Shown: positions 54,568 through 64,000, counted from the first letter of the stretch. The stretch: DNA of 64,000 nt from Burkholderiales bacterium (GCA_014860445.1 JACZJT010000041.1:1-64000); one strand, 5' to 3'. The notes: generated by a model from the sequence alone, not told the origin. Numbers and translations are program-made.

Positions 54568-56934
54568 TCATCCCGCTGCACCGGCCAGAGGCAACACAAA
54601 GCCGAATTCCGAGCCGGCGCCGGGTTTGCTCGACACGCTCATGCGGCCGTCATGGCGCTCGACCACGGTTTTCACGAAAGCGAGTCCGAGCCCTATGCCT
54701 TTTTCCTGCGGCTGGCCCTTGGTGGAAAAACGCGCAAACCGCTCGAACAGGCGCTTCTGGTCTTTTTCGCTGATGCCGTATCCCTGATCGCGCACGGTGC
54801 AGCGCACCTCGTTCTTTTCGACGGCAACCGATACCAGGATGGTCGTATCCCGCGGGCTGTACTTTACCGCATTGTTGCAGAGATTCACGATTGCGCGCAC
54901 CAGCAGCCCGCGCTCCGCGCGCACCGGCGCCGCGCCGCTGCCAGAGAAATCGACACGGATGGATTTCGCTTCGGCCTGCGCTTTGACTGATTCGACTGCG
55001 TCGCGCGCGATTTCGCCCATATCGCAATCGGCCAGCTGAACCGTCTGGGTCTCGACGCGCGAGAGTTGCACGAACTGGTCCGCCAGCGCGATGGTCGAGC
55101 GCGCATAGTCTTCGATTTTCTCGAGCGCGGTTGCGGCCGGATGATTCTGCGGATCGAGGCCGTGCAGTTCGACCACCGCAAGGATCGATGCCTGCGGCGA
55201 GCGGATGTCGTGGCTCAGGAATGCGAGCGCTTCGTCGCGACGGCGCTGTGCTTCGCGGATCGCCGTCAGGTCTACCAGCGTAACGATGAGGCCGACTGTT
55301 TGATTCTCGCTGTTCAGCGTAGGCGCACCGTGCAACTGAAGACTGCGGCCTCGCCCGTCCTTGAATTCGATTTCGGCGTGGTTCTTCTCGCGCAGCGCGC
55401 GCCGCGCATCTTCCCAAAGCGACATCTCCTCCGGCGCGAGCTGCTGGAACATCGAAACCAAGTCCTGGCCGTGTAATGCCTCGCGCGCCCCTGCAGCGAA
55501 CAGCCCGGCGGCAAGGCGGTTCGCGATCAGTACGCGCTCGTCGGTGTCGGTGACCAGGGTTGCGACGGGAAGGCTGTCCAGGCTGTCGGCAATGAAACGC
55601 CGCGCTTCGCGCAAGCGCCCGGCGGCATTGCGCACTGCCGCGATCTGCCGGCCCAACACATCGGAGAATTGCGCCGCCTGTGGCGTCGACGCTTCGGGCA
55701 CGATTGCCGGCTCGCGCTCCAGTTGCTCGAACTGGTCGCCGAGAAAGTGCACCACCGCTTCAAGCCTGCGCCAGCTCCACAGCGGGTAGGCCACGACGAG
55801 AATCAGCACTGCGGCTGCGGGCGGGAACCAGACCTGTGCGTAGGCGAGCAGCGTTGCCGATGCCGCGAGGGTGGCGGCGAGGAGCGCGGCCACCAGAAAC
55901 AGCACCAGCTGCGGTGCCAGCGTGACGAAGCCGACCAGCGCCGTAGCCACGGGGACGAAGGTGAACAGCGCGTTCGCGGCGGGAGACGCAAACACGGTGG
56001 TGCGCCCGCGCAGCAGGGCGTTGAGCGCCTGCGCCTGCACTTCCACCCCGGGCATCAGCTCGGAGTGGCCGGTCACCGGCGTGGGGTAGGCATCGCCCAG
56101 CCCGGTGGCCGTGGCGCCGACGAGCACGTACTTGCCTGCCAGCGCTGTGCCTTCTTTCGTGCTCGTGAGCAGCGCGAGTGCGGGCACGCGCTTGATCGTG
56201 CCGGGGGGTCCTGCGAATCCGATGTGCACGCGGTAGTCGCGCAGCCATGTGTCCGCCTGCCCCGGGCCCGACGCAAGGCGTTCTCCGGGCAAAGCTTGCT
56301 GTTCGAGCACGGCGCCGCCCAGCGCCAGGCTGAATGCCGGCCATTGTTTCGCGGCAACTCCTTCCCGCAAAAAAATACTGCGAACCGCGCCGTCGCTATC
56401 CGGTTCGACGTGCACATGGGCGAGGCGCACACCCGCGTCGAGGAAGGCTTGCACCGGGAGGAGCATCTGCGGAACCGGACCACCACGGGCCTGCGCCGCC
56501 ACCGGCAACACCACGCCGGGTGATGTTTTCAGAACGGCGGCAAGCGTCGCGTCGCCCTTTGGGTCGCGGTCGTCGCGCTCGGACAGGATGACGTCGACGC
56601 CGATCGCGCGCGGATGCGTTGCCGCTATGCGATCGACCAGGGTCGCGAGAACAGCTCTGCGCCAGGGCCAGCGGCCGATGGCGGCGACGCTCTCGTCGTC
56701 GATCGCAACGATCACAATGTCGTCGGGCGCGGGGCGGCTGCGCAGGGATTGCAGCGTGTCATATAGAACGAGATCGACGCGTCCCAGCCCGACCGCGGTA
56801 CCCAGAGCGATCGCCAGCGCCGACAGCAGGACCGACAGCAGCGACCATTCGACAAATGCCCTGCGCGGCAACCATCCGCGCTTGACCTGCGCTGAGGTCA
56901 CGCTTCGGCTCTGTCGTGATAGAGGGATATCCAC
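54568..56934 (-). CDS. CHASE2-domain sensor histidine kinase
   Basis: The protein is 788 aa. An N-terminal membrane helix (about 29-50) precedes an extracytoplasmic CHASE2 sensor (about 52-320; PAPDDIVIVAIDDESV), then three membrane helices (about 325-400), a coiled coil, a PAS domain (about 445-555), HisKA (ALAFLSHDIRSPQASIL, H at about 574) and HATPase_c with N, G1 and G2 boxes (LCNNAVKYSP; VRDQGYGI; GIGLGLAFVK). The GTG start at 56934 overlaps the upstream gene by 37 bp; a GTG at 56901 with a gtga overlap is an attractive alternative. Signals probably pass to the receiver at 52961. Confidence 0.92.
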   Translation of the reverse strand: MDIPLSRQSRSVTSAQVKRGWLPRRAFVEWSLLSVLLSALAIALGTAVGLGRVDLVLYDTLQSLRSRPAPDDIVIVAIDDESVAAIGRWPWRRAVLATLVDRIAATHPRAIGVDVILSERDDRDPKGDATLAAVLKTSPGVVLPVAAQARGGPVPQMLLPVQAFLDAGVRLAHVHVEPDSDGAVRSIFLREGVAAKQWPAFSLALGGAVLEQQALPGERLASGPGQADTWLRDYRVHIGFAGPPGTIKRVPALALLTSTKEGTALAGKYVLVGATATGLGDAYPTPVTGHSELMPGVEVQAQALNALLRGRTTVFASPAANALFTFVPVATALVGFVTLAPQLVLFLVAALLAATLAASATLLAYAQVWFPPAAAVLILVVAYPLWSWRRLEAVVHFLGDQFEQLEREPAIVPEASTPQAAQFSDVLGRQIAAVRNAAGRLREARRFIADSLDSLPVATLVTDTDERVLIANRLAAGLFAAGAREALHGQDLVSMFQQLAPEEMSLWEDARRALREKNHAEIEFKDGRGRSLQLHGAPTLNSENQTVGLIVTLVDLTAIREAQRRRDEALAFLSHDIRSPQASILAVVELHGLDPQNHPAATALEKIEDYARSTIALADQFVQLSRVETQTVQLADCDMGEIARDAVESVKAQAEAKSIRVDFSGSGAAPVRAERGLLVRAIVNLCNNAVKYSPRDTTILVSVAVEKNEVRCTVRDQGYGISEKDQKRLFERFARFSTKGQPQEKGIGLGLAFVKTVVERHDGRMSVSSKPGAGSEFGFVLPLAGAAG

Positions 56935-58265
56935 GCAAACGCCAGGATCAGCATGAATGTCATCGCGTTTGACGGGATCTGCAGGTTGAAATCCACGGCG
57001 CTGTGCATCATCAAGGCAATGATGCCCATGATGGATGCGAAGGACAGGCCGCGCATCAAGGGATCTCGGCGCAGGTACTGCGCGCGCAATGCCGCCGCGA
57101 ACGACATCGCGACCATCAACCCGAGCAGCGACAATCCGAGCGCGCCGGTCTCGGTGCCGAACTGCAGATAGTCGTTGTGCGCATAGGTGTAGGACGCGGG
57201 CGTTCCGTCCTCACTGTAGCGCGGAAATACCGCTGCAAATGAACCCAGCCCCGAACCGAACACGGGGTAGTCTTTCCACATGTTTAGTGCGTAGCCGGCG
57301 ACTTCGTCCCGGTCCTCGGTTTGCGCCGTGGTCTGTGAAATCCTCTCGACCACGCGCCGCGTACCGAAATAGGTACCGACGACGAACACGTCGATTGCGA
57401 CCAGGCTGATGAGCAGGATGACCATGGACTTCGTGGCACGTTTCGCCAGCAGCAGGCCGATGGCTCCGGTAATCAACATGCTGATGAAAAACGAACTGTT
57501 GCCCATGCGCGAGCGCGTCAGCACCAACGCGACCACCATGACCACCAGCCCCAGCCGCAGCGCCATTTTCGGAGTAATGACCCATTGCAACATGTTGCGA
57601 AAGAACCGGCCCCAGGTTTGGTTCTCTTCGCCGGAAAGGCTCGCAATGAGCACGCCGACGCCCACGGACAGGCACATGGTGAGATAACCGGCATAGTGAT
57701 TGCGATTGACGAAAGTGCCGGTAGCCACGTCGCCCAGGCTTTGCAGGCTGGTCATGCCGCCGTACAAGGCTTGCAGTACACCGGATGCGATTAGGGTATA
57801 GGCGGTGTAGCGAATTCGGTCGCGATCTCGCAACAGAACCAGGCTCAATGCAAAGAACGCGATGTAGGCTGTGCTTTTACAGGCGCCCTCGAGCGTCGCG
57901 TAAACGTCGAGTGATAGTGGCACCATGCCCACTGCGGCGGGAGCGGCAGCGGCGATATGCCAGCGTGCTGCCTGTGGCGAGATCAGCTGCAGGATTTCGA
58001 TGGGCAAGGGCAGAAGTTGCAGCCAGACGTATACCAGCCACAGCAGCCCGCACGACAGCATCGGCCAGGATTCCCGCAATATGAGCGGGTAAGAATATTT
58101 GCCTCGGATAAAGCCTGTGAGCCACCACACCCCAAGCGCTAATGCCCACAGCGCGAGCAATGCCCCTGACCACGAACGGTTGCTGCCGAGGGGAACGGGT
58201 GCCCAGACGAGCAATGCCAGATAGACGGCGAAGAGCCATCGGCTGCCGTCGGTTCTTCGGTGCAC
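56898..58265 (-). CDS. O-antigen ligase-like polytopic membrane protein (Wzy/WaaL family)
   Basis: The 455-aa protein has about 10-12 membrane segments and the large periplasmic loop characteristic of the Wzy_C/WaaL family. That loop carries the motif GSGLGSFAAVFPRYS (about 335-349) and ends YTYAHNDYLQFGTETG (His-Asn-Asp region). The family ligates or polymerises glycans at the periplasmic face. The start is a GTG at 58265. It overlaps the kinase gene, so the two are co-expressed. No other glycan-assembly gene is in the window, so the substrate is unknown. Confidence 0.87.
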   Translation of the reverse strand: MHRRTDGSRWLFAVYLALLVWAPVPLGSNRSWSGALLALWALALGVWWLTGFIRGKYSYPLILRESWPMLSCGLLWLVYVWLQLLPLPIEILQLISPQAARWHIAAAAPAAVGMVPLSLDVYATLEGACKSTAYIAFFALSLVLLRDRDRIRYTAYTLIASGVLQALYGGMTSLQSLGDVATGTFVNRNHYAGYLTMCLSVGVGVLIASLSGEENQTWGRFFRNMLQWVITPKMALRLGLVVMVVALVLTRSRMGNSSFFISMLITGAIGLLLAKRATKSMVILLISLVAIDVFVVGTYFGTRRVVERISQTTAQTEDRDEVAGYALNMWKDYPVFGSGLGSFAAVFPRYSEDGTPASYTYAHNDYLQFGTETGALGLSLLGLMVAMSFAAALRAQYLRRDPLMRGLSFASIMGIIALMMHSAVDFNLQIPSNAMTFMLILAFAWISLYHDRAEA

Positions 58266-58340
58266 GGCTACCCCGAAAAATGGCTAGGCCCGGCGGCCTG
58301 CGCTACCGGGTTTGGCGCAAAGTCGCGCTGTTGTCAGCAC

Positions 58341-60092
58341 TTAAGATGCGCTACCCCCGCTTTGTGTGCTGCCGCCCCCTGCGCCGGGTGTGACCGCAGG
58401 AACGATGGGCACCACCGCAGGCGGGGGCGCGGGAGTCGCAGCTTGCGCCAGCGCCGTACCTGCCGCTGTTGCGGGCAGTGTTTCCAGCAGTGCTGCAAAA
58501 ACTTTTGACGACACCGCCTCGCTGGCGAGGGTAGCTTCCTTGCTCGCCAGGTTGGCCAGTTCCGTGGCCGCCTTCGCTTCTGCGGCGAGGCGTGCGTTCT
58601 GCGGATCGGCGCTCGCCGCTGCCTGTGCCTGATTCGCTTGTGCAACCGCCGCCGACGCAGCTGCTGCATCTGCGACTGCGACGGGTGAATTGTTCGGCAA
58701 CTCCGAGAGTTGCAGCGCAACCGCCGCCTGGACCAGCGCAAGCGCGCTCGCCACCGGCACCGGTTCGTTCCCGGGGCCCCACAAACTCGATTGCCCAACC
58801 TTGATTTTGTCGATCGGCCCATAGGGGGTATGGACGGAAATCTCGCCCAGCGTCACGCGTGCGACGCCGACCTCCTGATTTCTGGTATCGGCGACCATGG
58901 TGAAATCGGCAGGCCCGTTGTTCTGGATGTCAATGATCGAAGCCCCGATGGAAATACTGACCCCTTCGCGGTTTTCCGCCTGGATGGCGCCGCCGACAAA
59001 ACGCATCGAGCCTTCGGTGAGCGCCAGGGTCGATTTGCCCGCTTTGACGTTGGCAGGATCGAATTGATACTGGTCGATGGCGAGAACCGAGTCCGGGCCC
59101 AGAATTACAATTTGACCGTCCGCAAATTGAAGCACCGCGCGCCCGTCTTTGCCGGTGCTGACGGTCGTGCCCGATTCGAAGGTCGAGCCTACGTTCGCGG
59201 ACGCTGCCTTGCCGGATTGCGGCTTGATGTCTACCGTGTTCGAAATCGCCTGCACATATCCGGCCAGCCGCCGACCGTCCTTCCCGCCGGATCGTTCCTG
59301 GTCGGATGCGGCCAGCGCAGCGGCAGTCTGCGCAGCGGTGACGACGACGACGGGCGAGTTGTTCGGCAATACGTATGCTAGTAATTCCCCTATGCCCGCC
59401 TGGGCTACGGCAGGAGCCGCCGCGAAGGGTATCGGCAGGGGCGGACTGCTGCCCGACTGCCATGGAGCGTACTGGCCCGTGGCGATCCTGACGATCGGGC
59501 CAAAGGGCGTGCTCACCGAAATTTCGCCGTTCTGAACCACTGCGTAGCCGGCCTCCTTCGGATCCGGATTGACCGATACGATGAAATCGGCGCCGCCGGT
59601 CTTCTGGATTCTCAGCATCGACTCACCCACTGCGATGTGCAAATTGCGGGGGTTGGACACGCCGATGAGTCCGGCGATGATCCGTATCTGGCCCGCTATC
59701 AGTTCCATGCTCATGGCGCTTTGTTCGAGATCATTCGGCAAAAAGCAATAACGTGCTATGCGCACGGCGGAATTCGAACCCAAGGCCACGACCTGACCGT
59801 CGGCGAACTTCAGGATTGCTTTTTCGCCCGAGCCGGTGCGGAAGACGGCGTTTTTTTCAAATACTTCCCCGGACTTGGCGGGCGCCAATTTGGCGCCCTG
59901 TCGCTGGATGGAAATCAGGCCGCTCGCTTCGTGAACGTAACCACCCTGACAGACCGATCCCGCAGAGCTCGAGCCACTCGCCCCCGACTTGGCTTGCGCC
60001 GAAGCCGTAGACGAAAATGCGGAAAGCGCGAGCAGCACGCAACACGCGGCAACTGCGCTCGCGATGTTATGCGTATCTCGTAAAGCACTCAT
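58341..60092 (-). CDS. Exported protein with two FecR modules
   Basis: The 583-aa protein has a signal peptide (about 1-33, ending ASA). Two homologous FecR-like modules follow (about 50-225 and 285-455). Each shows the pattern F...GSG or STGKDG..AxLxFADGQxVxLGxxSxxxIxxYxF, then GEISVxTPxGPI. An Ala-rich, helical linker and a Gly/Ser/Pro tail end the protein. FecR modules in such proteins are thought to be periplasmic or surface-exposed; no sigma factor is adjacent, so this is not a FecIR signalling pair. It starts 5 bp after the upstream gene, with an aaggaa RBS. Confidence 0.85.
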   Translation of the reverse strand: MSALRDTHNIASAVAACCVLLALSAFSSTASAQAKSGASGSSSAGSVCQGGYVHEASGLISIQRQGAKLAPAKSGEVFEKNAVFRTGSGEKAILKFADGQVVALGSNSAVRIARYCFLPNDLEQSAMSMELIAGQIRIIAGLIGVSNPRNLHIAVGESMLRIQKTGGADFIVSVNPDPKEAGYAVVQNGEISVSTPFGPIVRIATGQYAPWQSGSSPPLPIPFAAAPAVAQAGIGELLAYVLPNNSPVVVVTAAQTAAALAASDQERSGGKDGRRLAGYVQAISNTVDIKPQSGKAASANVGSTFESGTTVSTGKDGRAVLQFADGQIVILGPDSVLAIDQYQFDPANVKAGKSTLALTEGSMRFVGGAIQAENREGVSISIGASIIDIQNNGPADFTMVADTRNQEVGVARVTLGEISVHTPYGPIDKIKVGQSSLWGPGNEPVPVASALALVQAAVALQLSELPNNSPVAVADAAAASAAVAQANQAQAAASADPQNARLAAEAKAATELANLASKEATLASEAVSSKVFAALLETLPATAAGTALAQAATPAPPPAVVPIVPAVTPGAGGGSTQSGGSAS

Positions 60093-60097
60093 GATCG

Positions 60098-60895
60098 CTA
60101 TTCCTTTTTCGTCGATTCGTCCATCCGGGGGGGCGGCAGTGTTGTCGCGCAGACGGGACCCGCAATCGCCTTATATTGTTCTATAGCACAAACGAGGTCT
60201 AAACGCGTGTAACTTTGCACGATTTTGAAGATTTCCCGGGTATTGCGCTTCGCCCCGCGCCCGATGCTGCGCTCCATCGCCTGGCGCAGGCCGGGATCCA
60301 GGTCTTGCCAAGCCGCAAGTCCCACAAAAACGATGGTTTGCTGAACCGTCGGCTCCCATGGTCCCAGTTCGTCCGCATGCCGCAGCGCAGTGAACATTTC
60401 TTCGTCGAATTCGTTGACGTAGAGCTTGGTCAGCGCAAGGTTTGCCCACAGGAAGGGCGAGGTCGGTCGAAGCAATAGGGCCTGGCGAAATCGCGCGTGT
60501 GCACTGCGCGTAACAGCCAGGGCTTCGCGCGGGATGGTTGAAACGCGCATCCTTGCCAGATCCATTGCGCCCAAGCCTTCAAGGGACCAGGGGTTCGCGG
60601 GAACGTATTCAAGGCTGTCCGAGAAGTATTGTGCGGCGCGACGCACCTGCGCCATGCCGGGTTTGCGCGAGGCAGGTGTCCAGGTTTCCACCTCGTTTTG
60701 CGCCGACTGAACCTGGATTCCCGCGAGTCCCATCCTGACGCATTGCACTGCGACCAGAGCAAGAGCGAGAGTAAGCGCGAGACAAGCGAACTTACCCCAT
60801 CGCGTTTGCTGGCTGAATGAGCGCGCCGCGGTTTTTGACGCCGGCCGTGCTGAACGTTCGGATCGCATGTCGCTTTTAAAACGCAGCTTAAACAT
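60098..60895 (-). CDS. Single-pass membrane protein of unknown function, TPR-like
   Basis: The 265-aa protein has an N-terminal basic segment, one membrane helix (about 35-58; FACLALTLALALVAVQCV) and a helical soluble domain rich in Ala/Leu/Arg that resembles TPR-like repeats (AAQYFSDSLEYVPANPWSLEGLG and RQALLLRPTSPFLWANLALTKLY, in parts). It is upstream of the two-module FecR gene, 5 bp apart, so it is coupled with it. Such small proteins occur with O-antigen-ligase-like proteins in envelope clusters; I cannot name its role. An ATG nine codons in is an alternative start. Confidence 0.65.
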   Translation of the reverse strand: MFKLRFKSDMRSERSARPASKTAARSFSQQTRWGKFACLALTLALALVAVQCVRMGLAGIQVQSAQNEVETWTPASRKPGMAQVRRAAQYFSDSLEYVPANPWSLEGLGAMDLARMRVSTIPREALAVTRSAHARFRQALLLRPTSPFLWANLALTKLYVNEFDEEMFTALRHADELGPWEPTVQQTIVFVGLAAWQDLDPGLRQAMERSIGRGAKRNTREIFKIVQSYTRLDLVCAIEQYKAIAGPVCATTLPPPRMDESTKKE

Positions 60896-60989
60896 TTGGT
60901 GGGCCGACCAATTCTAATTTTCCATCACCCCGAGGACGGCAATTGAGCAGGGCTGCAAACAGCAGTCCTGCAACACGAACCACTGCCCC

Positions 60990-61415
60990 TTAGCGCCTGC
61001 CGCAGGCGATGCGCCACAACCTCTCGCCTATGGTGCCCAACAGGACCGGCCGCCAATTGCTGACCGTGGCATCGCTGCCGAGAATATTGCCTTCACCCAT
61101 GTTTCCTGAGTATCGGGCAATATAGATTATCCGGATCTGCTGTCGTCCGCAGTCGTACTCCCGTTCCATCCTTAGCGACGTCGCGTTGACCGAACCCGCG
61201 TGCTTTTCCGTGGTGAAGTCGGCTATATCCCACATTCGCGTGGTGTTGTTTACATTGCGAATGGTAGCGGTATTTGCATATTCGGTGACATGCGCCTGCC
61301 GGTCGACGACAAACCATTCCCCGAAGGTGTTTCCGCGCACCAGCCAGTCTGCCCAGTCCGCCGCCTCGCAATTACCTGCAACCGCCAGCAATATCATCAG
61401 TACGAATGTGCGCAT
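60990..61415 (-). CDS. Surface-adhesin protein E-like exported protein
   Basis: The 141-aa protein has a signal peptide (MRTFVLMILLAVAGNCEA, about 1-18) and a compact beta-rich mature part. ANTATIRNVNNTTRMWDIADF and SLRMEREYDCGRQQIRII (in parts NNTTRMWDIADF and EYDCGRQQIRII) match the CNP1/surface-adhesin-E type seen in betaproteobacteria. Two cysteines (about 109 and 138) could form a disulfide. It stands alone, 149 bp from the tRNA gene. Function in this organism is unknown. Confidence 0.68.
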   Translation of the reverse strand: MRTFVLMILLAVAGNCEAADWADWLVRGNTFGEWFVVDRQAHVTEYANTATIRNVNNTTRMWDIADFTTEKHAGSVNATSLRMEREYDCGRQQIRIIYIARYSGNMGEGNILGSDATVSNWRPVLLGTIGERLWRIACGRR

Positions 61416-61564
61416 CGCGTTACCTTCGGCATCCAGAGCGGGGCCGTAATCTGCGGCACAGTATGTGGCGCTGGGATCAGCCGTGAATGCGGATACTCAA
61501 GATATTTAGCGGTAAGGCTAATATTTAGCAGTTTCAGTAATCACTACCGCCAGAGTGCTAGATT

Positions 61565-61641
61565 TGGTGGGCCCACCTGGACTCGAACCAGGGACCAAAG
61601 GATTATGAGTCCTCTGCTCTAACCAACTGAGCTATAGGCCC
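61565..61641 (-). tRNA. tRNA-Ile2 (anticodon CAU, lysidine-modified)
   Basis: A complete 77-nt cloverleaf including an encoded 3' CCA. The acceptor stem GGGCCTA pairs with TGGGCCC (one mismatch-tolerant end), the D-arm contains AGCTCAGTTGGTTAGAGC, the anticodon loop is CTCATAA, and the T-arm is CTGGTTCGAGTCCAG. The CAU anticodon with the anticodon-stem and variable-loop sequence resembling E. coli tRNA-Ile2 favours AUA-decoding isoleucine tRNA over elongator Met. Reading by TilS (lysidine) would be needed. It lies just downstream of rpoD. Confidence 0.85.
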
Positions 61642-61664
61642 TACGGGAAAAATAAACGCTTAAC

Positions 61665-61687
61665 AATCCCTGCCACTAAGCGGGATT
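61665..61687 (-). terminator. Hairpin between rpoD and the tRNA gene
   Basis: A 6-bp stem aatccc (61665-61670) with gggatt (61682-61687), with a GC extension, lies 10 bp after the rpoD stop. On the minus strand it is followed by gttaagcgttt and then a T-rich run, so it could be the rpoD terminator. Confidence 0.4.
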
Positions 61688-61696
61688 TCAATCCCT

Positions 61697-63949
61697 TCAG
61701 GCTTCATTATCCAGGAAACTGCGCAGCTGCTCGGAGCGTGAGGGGTGGCGCAGCTTGCGCAGCGCTTTCGCCTCTATCTGACGGATGCGCTCGCGCGTGA
61801 CGTCGAACTGCTTGCCGACCTCTTCCAGGGTGTGGTCCGTATTCATTTCGATGCCGAAGCGCATGCGCAGCACCTTGGCCTCGCGCGGCGTGAGCGAATC
61901 CAGCACGTCCTTGGTCGCGTCGCGCAACGAGCCGTAGACAGCGGCATCGACTGGCGCCATGGTGGCCGCGTCTTCGATGAAATCGCCCAGGTGCGAATCG
62001 TCGTCGTCGCCGATCGGCGTTTCCATCGAGATCGGCTCCTTCGAGATCTTCAAGATTTTGCGGATCTTGTCTTCGGGCATTTCCATCTTCAACGCCAGCG
62101 TCGCCGGATCGGGCTCCTGCCCGGTTTCCTGCAGGATCTGGCGCGAGATGCGGTTCATCTTGTTGATGGTCTCGATCATGTGCACCGGAATGCGGATGGT
62201 GCGCGCCTGGTCGGCGATCGAACGCGTGATCGCCTGGCGTATCCACCAGGTGGCGTAGGTCGAGAACTTGTAGCCGCGACGGTATTCGAACTTGTCCACC
62301 GCCTTCATCAGTCCGATGTTGCCTTCCTGGATCAGGTCGAGGAACTGCAGGCCGCGATTGGTGTATTTCTTGGCGATCGAAATCACCAGGCGCAGGTTGG
62401 CTTCGGTCATCTCGCGCTTGGCCCGGCGCGCTTTGGCCTCGCCCGTGGACATCTGTTTGTTTATTTCCTTGAGTTCCTTGAGCGGAATGCCGATCTTCGC
62501 CTGCAGGTCCAGCAGCTTTTGCTGGTTTTCCATGATCGCCGGCTGGTGACGCGCGAGCAGGTTGCTGTAGGTATGGCGTGCGTTTATCTCGTTGCCGACC
62601 CAGCGCAGGTTGGTTTCATTGCCGGGAAATACCTTGATGAAGTGCGGCCGCGGCATATTGCTCTTGGTCACGCACAACTGCTGAATGTGGCGCTCGTGCC
62701 TGCGGGTCTCCTCCACCAGACCGCGCAAGGCGTCGCACAGACGCTCTACGATGCGTGCCGAGAAGCGGATGTTCATCAATTCGCCCCAGATCTTGTCGCG
62801 GATCTTGAGGTACTCCTTGCTGCGCGATCCGTGCTTGGCCAGAGCCGATTTCTTGCGCTCGAACAGGCGGTGGACGACGCTGAAGCGCGCGAGCGAATCT
62901 TCCTTTAGCTGCTGCAAGCTCGCAGAGATGGCGGCGTTTTGGGCCTCTTCGTCGAGTTCTTCCTCCTCTTCTGCTTCCTCAACAGTCTCCTCGCTGAGTT
63001 CGGCCGCGGGCTCGTCCTTGGCGTTCGGGTCGATGAGCCCGTCGACCAGTTCGTCGATGCGCATTTCGTCGCGTGACACCTTGGCAGCGAGCGCGAGGAT
63101 TTCTGCGATGGTGGTCGGGCAGGCGGAAATCGCCTGGATCATGTGCTTCAGACCGTCTTCGATGCGTTTGGCGATTTCGATCTCGCCCTCGCGCGTGAGC
63201 AGTTCGACCGAGCCCATCTCGCGCATGTACATGCGCACCGGGTCGGTGGTACGGCCGAATTCCGGGTCGACCGTGGACAGCGCAGCTTCTGCTTCTTCCT
63301 CTGCGTCCTCGTCGGGAACGGCCGCGGGGGAGTTCTCGGAAATCAGCAGCGTTTCCGCATCCGGGGCCGCGTCGTAGACCTGGATGCCCATGTCGCTGAA
63401 AGTGGTGATAATGGACTCGATCTGCTCCGCATCCACCAGATCGTCGGGCAAATGATCGTTGATTTCGGAGTAGGTGAGAAAGCCGCGCTCCTTGCCCAGC
63501 TTGATCAGGTTCTTCAGGCGCGTGCGCCGCGCTTCCACGTCTTCCGGTTTTTGCTCGCCTTTGCGCAGATCCGCCTTTTGCTTCGCCGTGAGCTTCGCCG
63601 CCTGCTGCTTGGCGATCTGTCTCGCAATTTGCTTGGGAGTTTGCTGCGGTTTCGCTGCGACGGTCTCCTTCTGAGCAACTTTGCCTTTTACTTGCGGCTT
63701 TGCCTTGGCGGGCGCTACCGGTTTGGCCGCAGACTTGCCCTTTGCCAGAGGTTTGTTCTTGGCCAAAGGTTTCGTCTTGGCAGACGGTCTCGTCTTCGCC
63801 AAAGGTTTCTTCTTCGTCAGTGCCTTGGCGCCGGCCGCTGGTTTCTTCTTTTGCGGCGAGGCGGACTTGTGCGCCGCCTTGTGTGCGGGCTTGGGCTTGG
63901 CGGCCTTGGCTTTTGCGGTGGCGGGTTTCTTGGCTTGTTTGACGGCCAT
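61697..63949 (-). CDS. rpoD: RNA polymerase primary sigma factor RpoD (sigma-70)
   Basis: The 750-aa primary sigma factor. An N-terminal Lys/Ala/Pro-rich extension of about 100 residues is followed by region 1.1 (about 140-210), an acidic stretch, region 1.2 ([21 protein letters not shown], visible as [11 protein letters not shown]), region 2 with [14 protein letters not shown] (about 585-600), and the C-terminal region 4.2 helix-turn-helix with [19 protein letters not shown] (about 700-720). It directs housekeeping transcription. The long basic extension is common in betaproteobacterial RpoD. The ATG at 63949 has a weak upstream region inside the window. Confidence 0.96.
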   Translation of the reverse strand: MAVKQAKKPATAKAKAAKPKPAHKAAHKSASPQKKKPAAGAKALTKKKPLAKTRPSAKTKPLAKNKPLAKGKSAAKPVAPAKAKPQVKGKVAQKETVAAKPQQTPKQIARQIAKQQAAKLTAKQKADLRKGEQKPEDVEARRTRLKNLIKLGKERGFLTYSEINDHLPDDLVDAEQIESIITTFSDMGIQVYDAAPDAETLLISENSPAAVPDEDAEEEAEAALSTVDPEFGRTTDPVRMYMREMGSVELLTREGEIEIAKRIEDGLKHMIQAISACPTTIAEILALAAKVSRDEMRIDELVDGLIDPNAKDEPAAELSEETVEEAEEEEELDEEAQNAAISASLQQLKEDSLARFSVVHRLFERKKSALAKHGSRSKEYLKIRDKIWGELMNIRFSARIVERLCDALRGLVEETRRHERHIQQLCVTKSNMPRPHFIKVFPGNETNLRWVGNEINARHTYSNLLARHQPAIMENQQKLLDLQAKIGIPLKELKEINKQMSTGEAKARRAKREMTEANLRLVISIAKKYTNRGLQFLDLIQEGNIGLMKAVDKFEYRRGYKFSTYATWWIRQAITRSIADQARTIRIPVHMIETINKMNRISRQILQETGQEPDPATLALKMEMPEDKIRKILKISKEPISMETPIGDDDDSHLGDFIEDAATMAPVDAAVYGSLRDATKDVLDSLTPREAKVLRMRFGIEMNTDHTLEEVGKQFDVTRERIRQIEAKALRKLRHPSRSEQLRSFLDNEA

Positions 63950-64000
63950 GAGCTTGTCCTAAGTCGGTGAAGTATTGGAAAAAAGCCGATAATTATACCA

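Noticed and set aside
58341-60092. FecR anti-sigma regulator of a FecI-type system
   Set aside because: There is a signal peptide, no single central membrane helix and no adjacent ECF sigma factor gene.

Overview
The window reads as a chromosomal stretch of a GC-rich autotrophic betaproteobacterium (Burkholderiales/Nitrosomonadales type). The grounds are a cbb-type Calvin-cycle operon under a divergent CbbR, a lysine/alanine-rich RpoD followed by a CAU tRNA, and overall protein flavour and codon use. No phage, transposase, CRISPR array or rRNA operon was seen. All functional calls come from reading protein motifs; no database search was possible.

Layout. 1-281 is a non-coding mosaic of nested inverted repeats. 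282-3021 (minus) holds nudC, a beta-hydroxyacid dehydrogenase and cbbR. 3147-13059 (plus) is the carbon-fixation operon cbbL-cbbS-cbbY-cbbF-cbbP-cbbT-cbbG-(enoyl-CoA hydratase family)-cbbK. The RubisCO is green-type Form IA, but no cbbQ/cbbO, cbbX or carboxysome gene is present. 13134-16307 (minus) is a tight trio: cation/proton antiporter, YbdK-type glutamate-cysteine ligase, class I amidotransferase. 16456-19808 has a GntR regulator divergent from a split UxaA/SuyAB-type lyase and a D-2-hydroxyacid dehydrogenase. 19880-25892 has an SdhB-SdhC-SdhD-like set without a flavoprotein, a two-subunit class I fumarase interrupted by a chalcone-isomerase-like gene, DAHP synthase, a MazG-like pyrophosphohydrolase and rlmJ. 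25910-32166 has a CDF transporter, an unrecognised 553-residue protein with a GNAT-like C-terminal half, a TPP enzyme and an ABC half-transporter.

32296-45211 (minus) is a type I secretion locus: TolC, a LapB-like ABC ATPase and an HlyD adaptor, then a TIGR03032-type protein and a giant (about 2176 aa) Ig-like/VCBS/FG-GAP/RTX adhesin that is the probable substrate.

45573-52903 is the most interesting part: an apparent lasso-peptide biosynthetic cluster. On the minus strand, in transcription order, are a PqqD-like recognition protein (B1), a transglutaminase-like leader peptidase (B2), an asparagine-synthetase-like macrolactam synthetase (C), a 66-aa precursor (A) with a textbook lasso leader motif and a Gly1/Asp8 core, a PRMT-like methyltransferase fused to a PqqD domain, an HPr-kinase-like protein, a second PqqD protein and an APS kinase. 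A family-5-type nucleotidyltransferase is divergent. The kinase and nucleotidyltransferase recall paeninodin-type clusters, but the core ends Cys-Leu rather than Ser, and no dedicated exporter is next to the cluster.

52961-60895 is an envelope/signalling locus: a CheY-like receiver, LysM-FecR protein, CHASE2 histidine kinase, O-antigen-ligase-like protein, a two-module FecR protein and a small membrane protein. 60990-63949 has a surface-adhesin-E-like lipocalin-sized protein, tRNA-Ile2(CAU) and rpoD.
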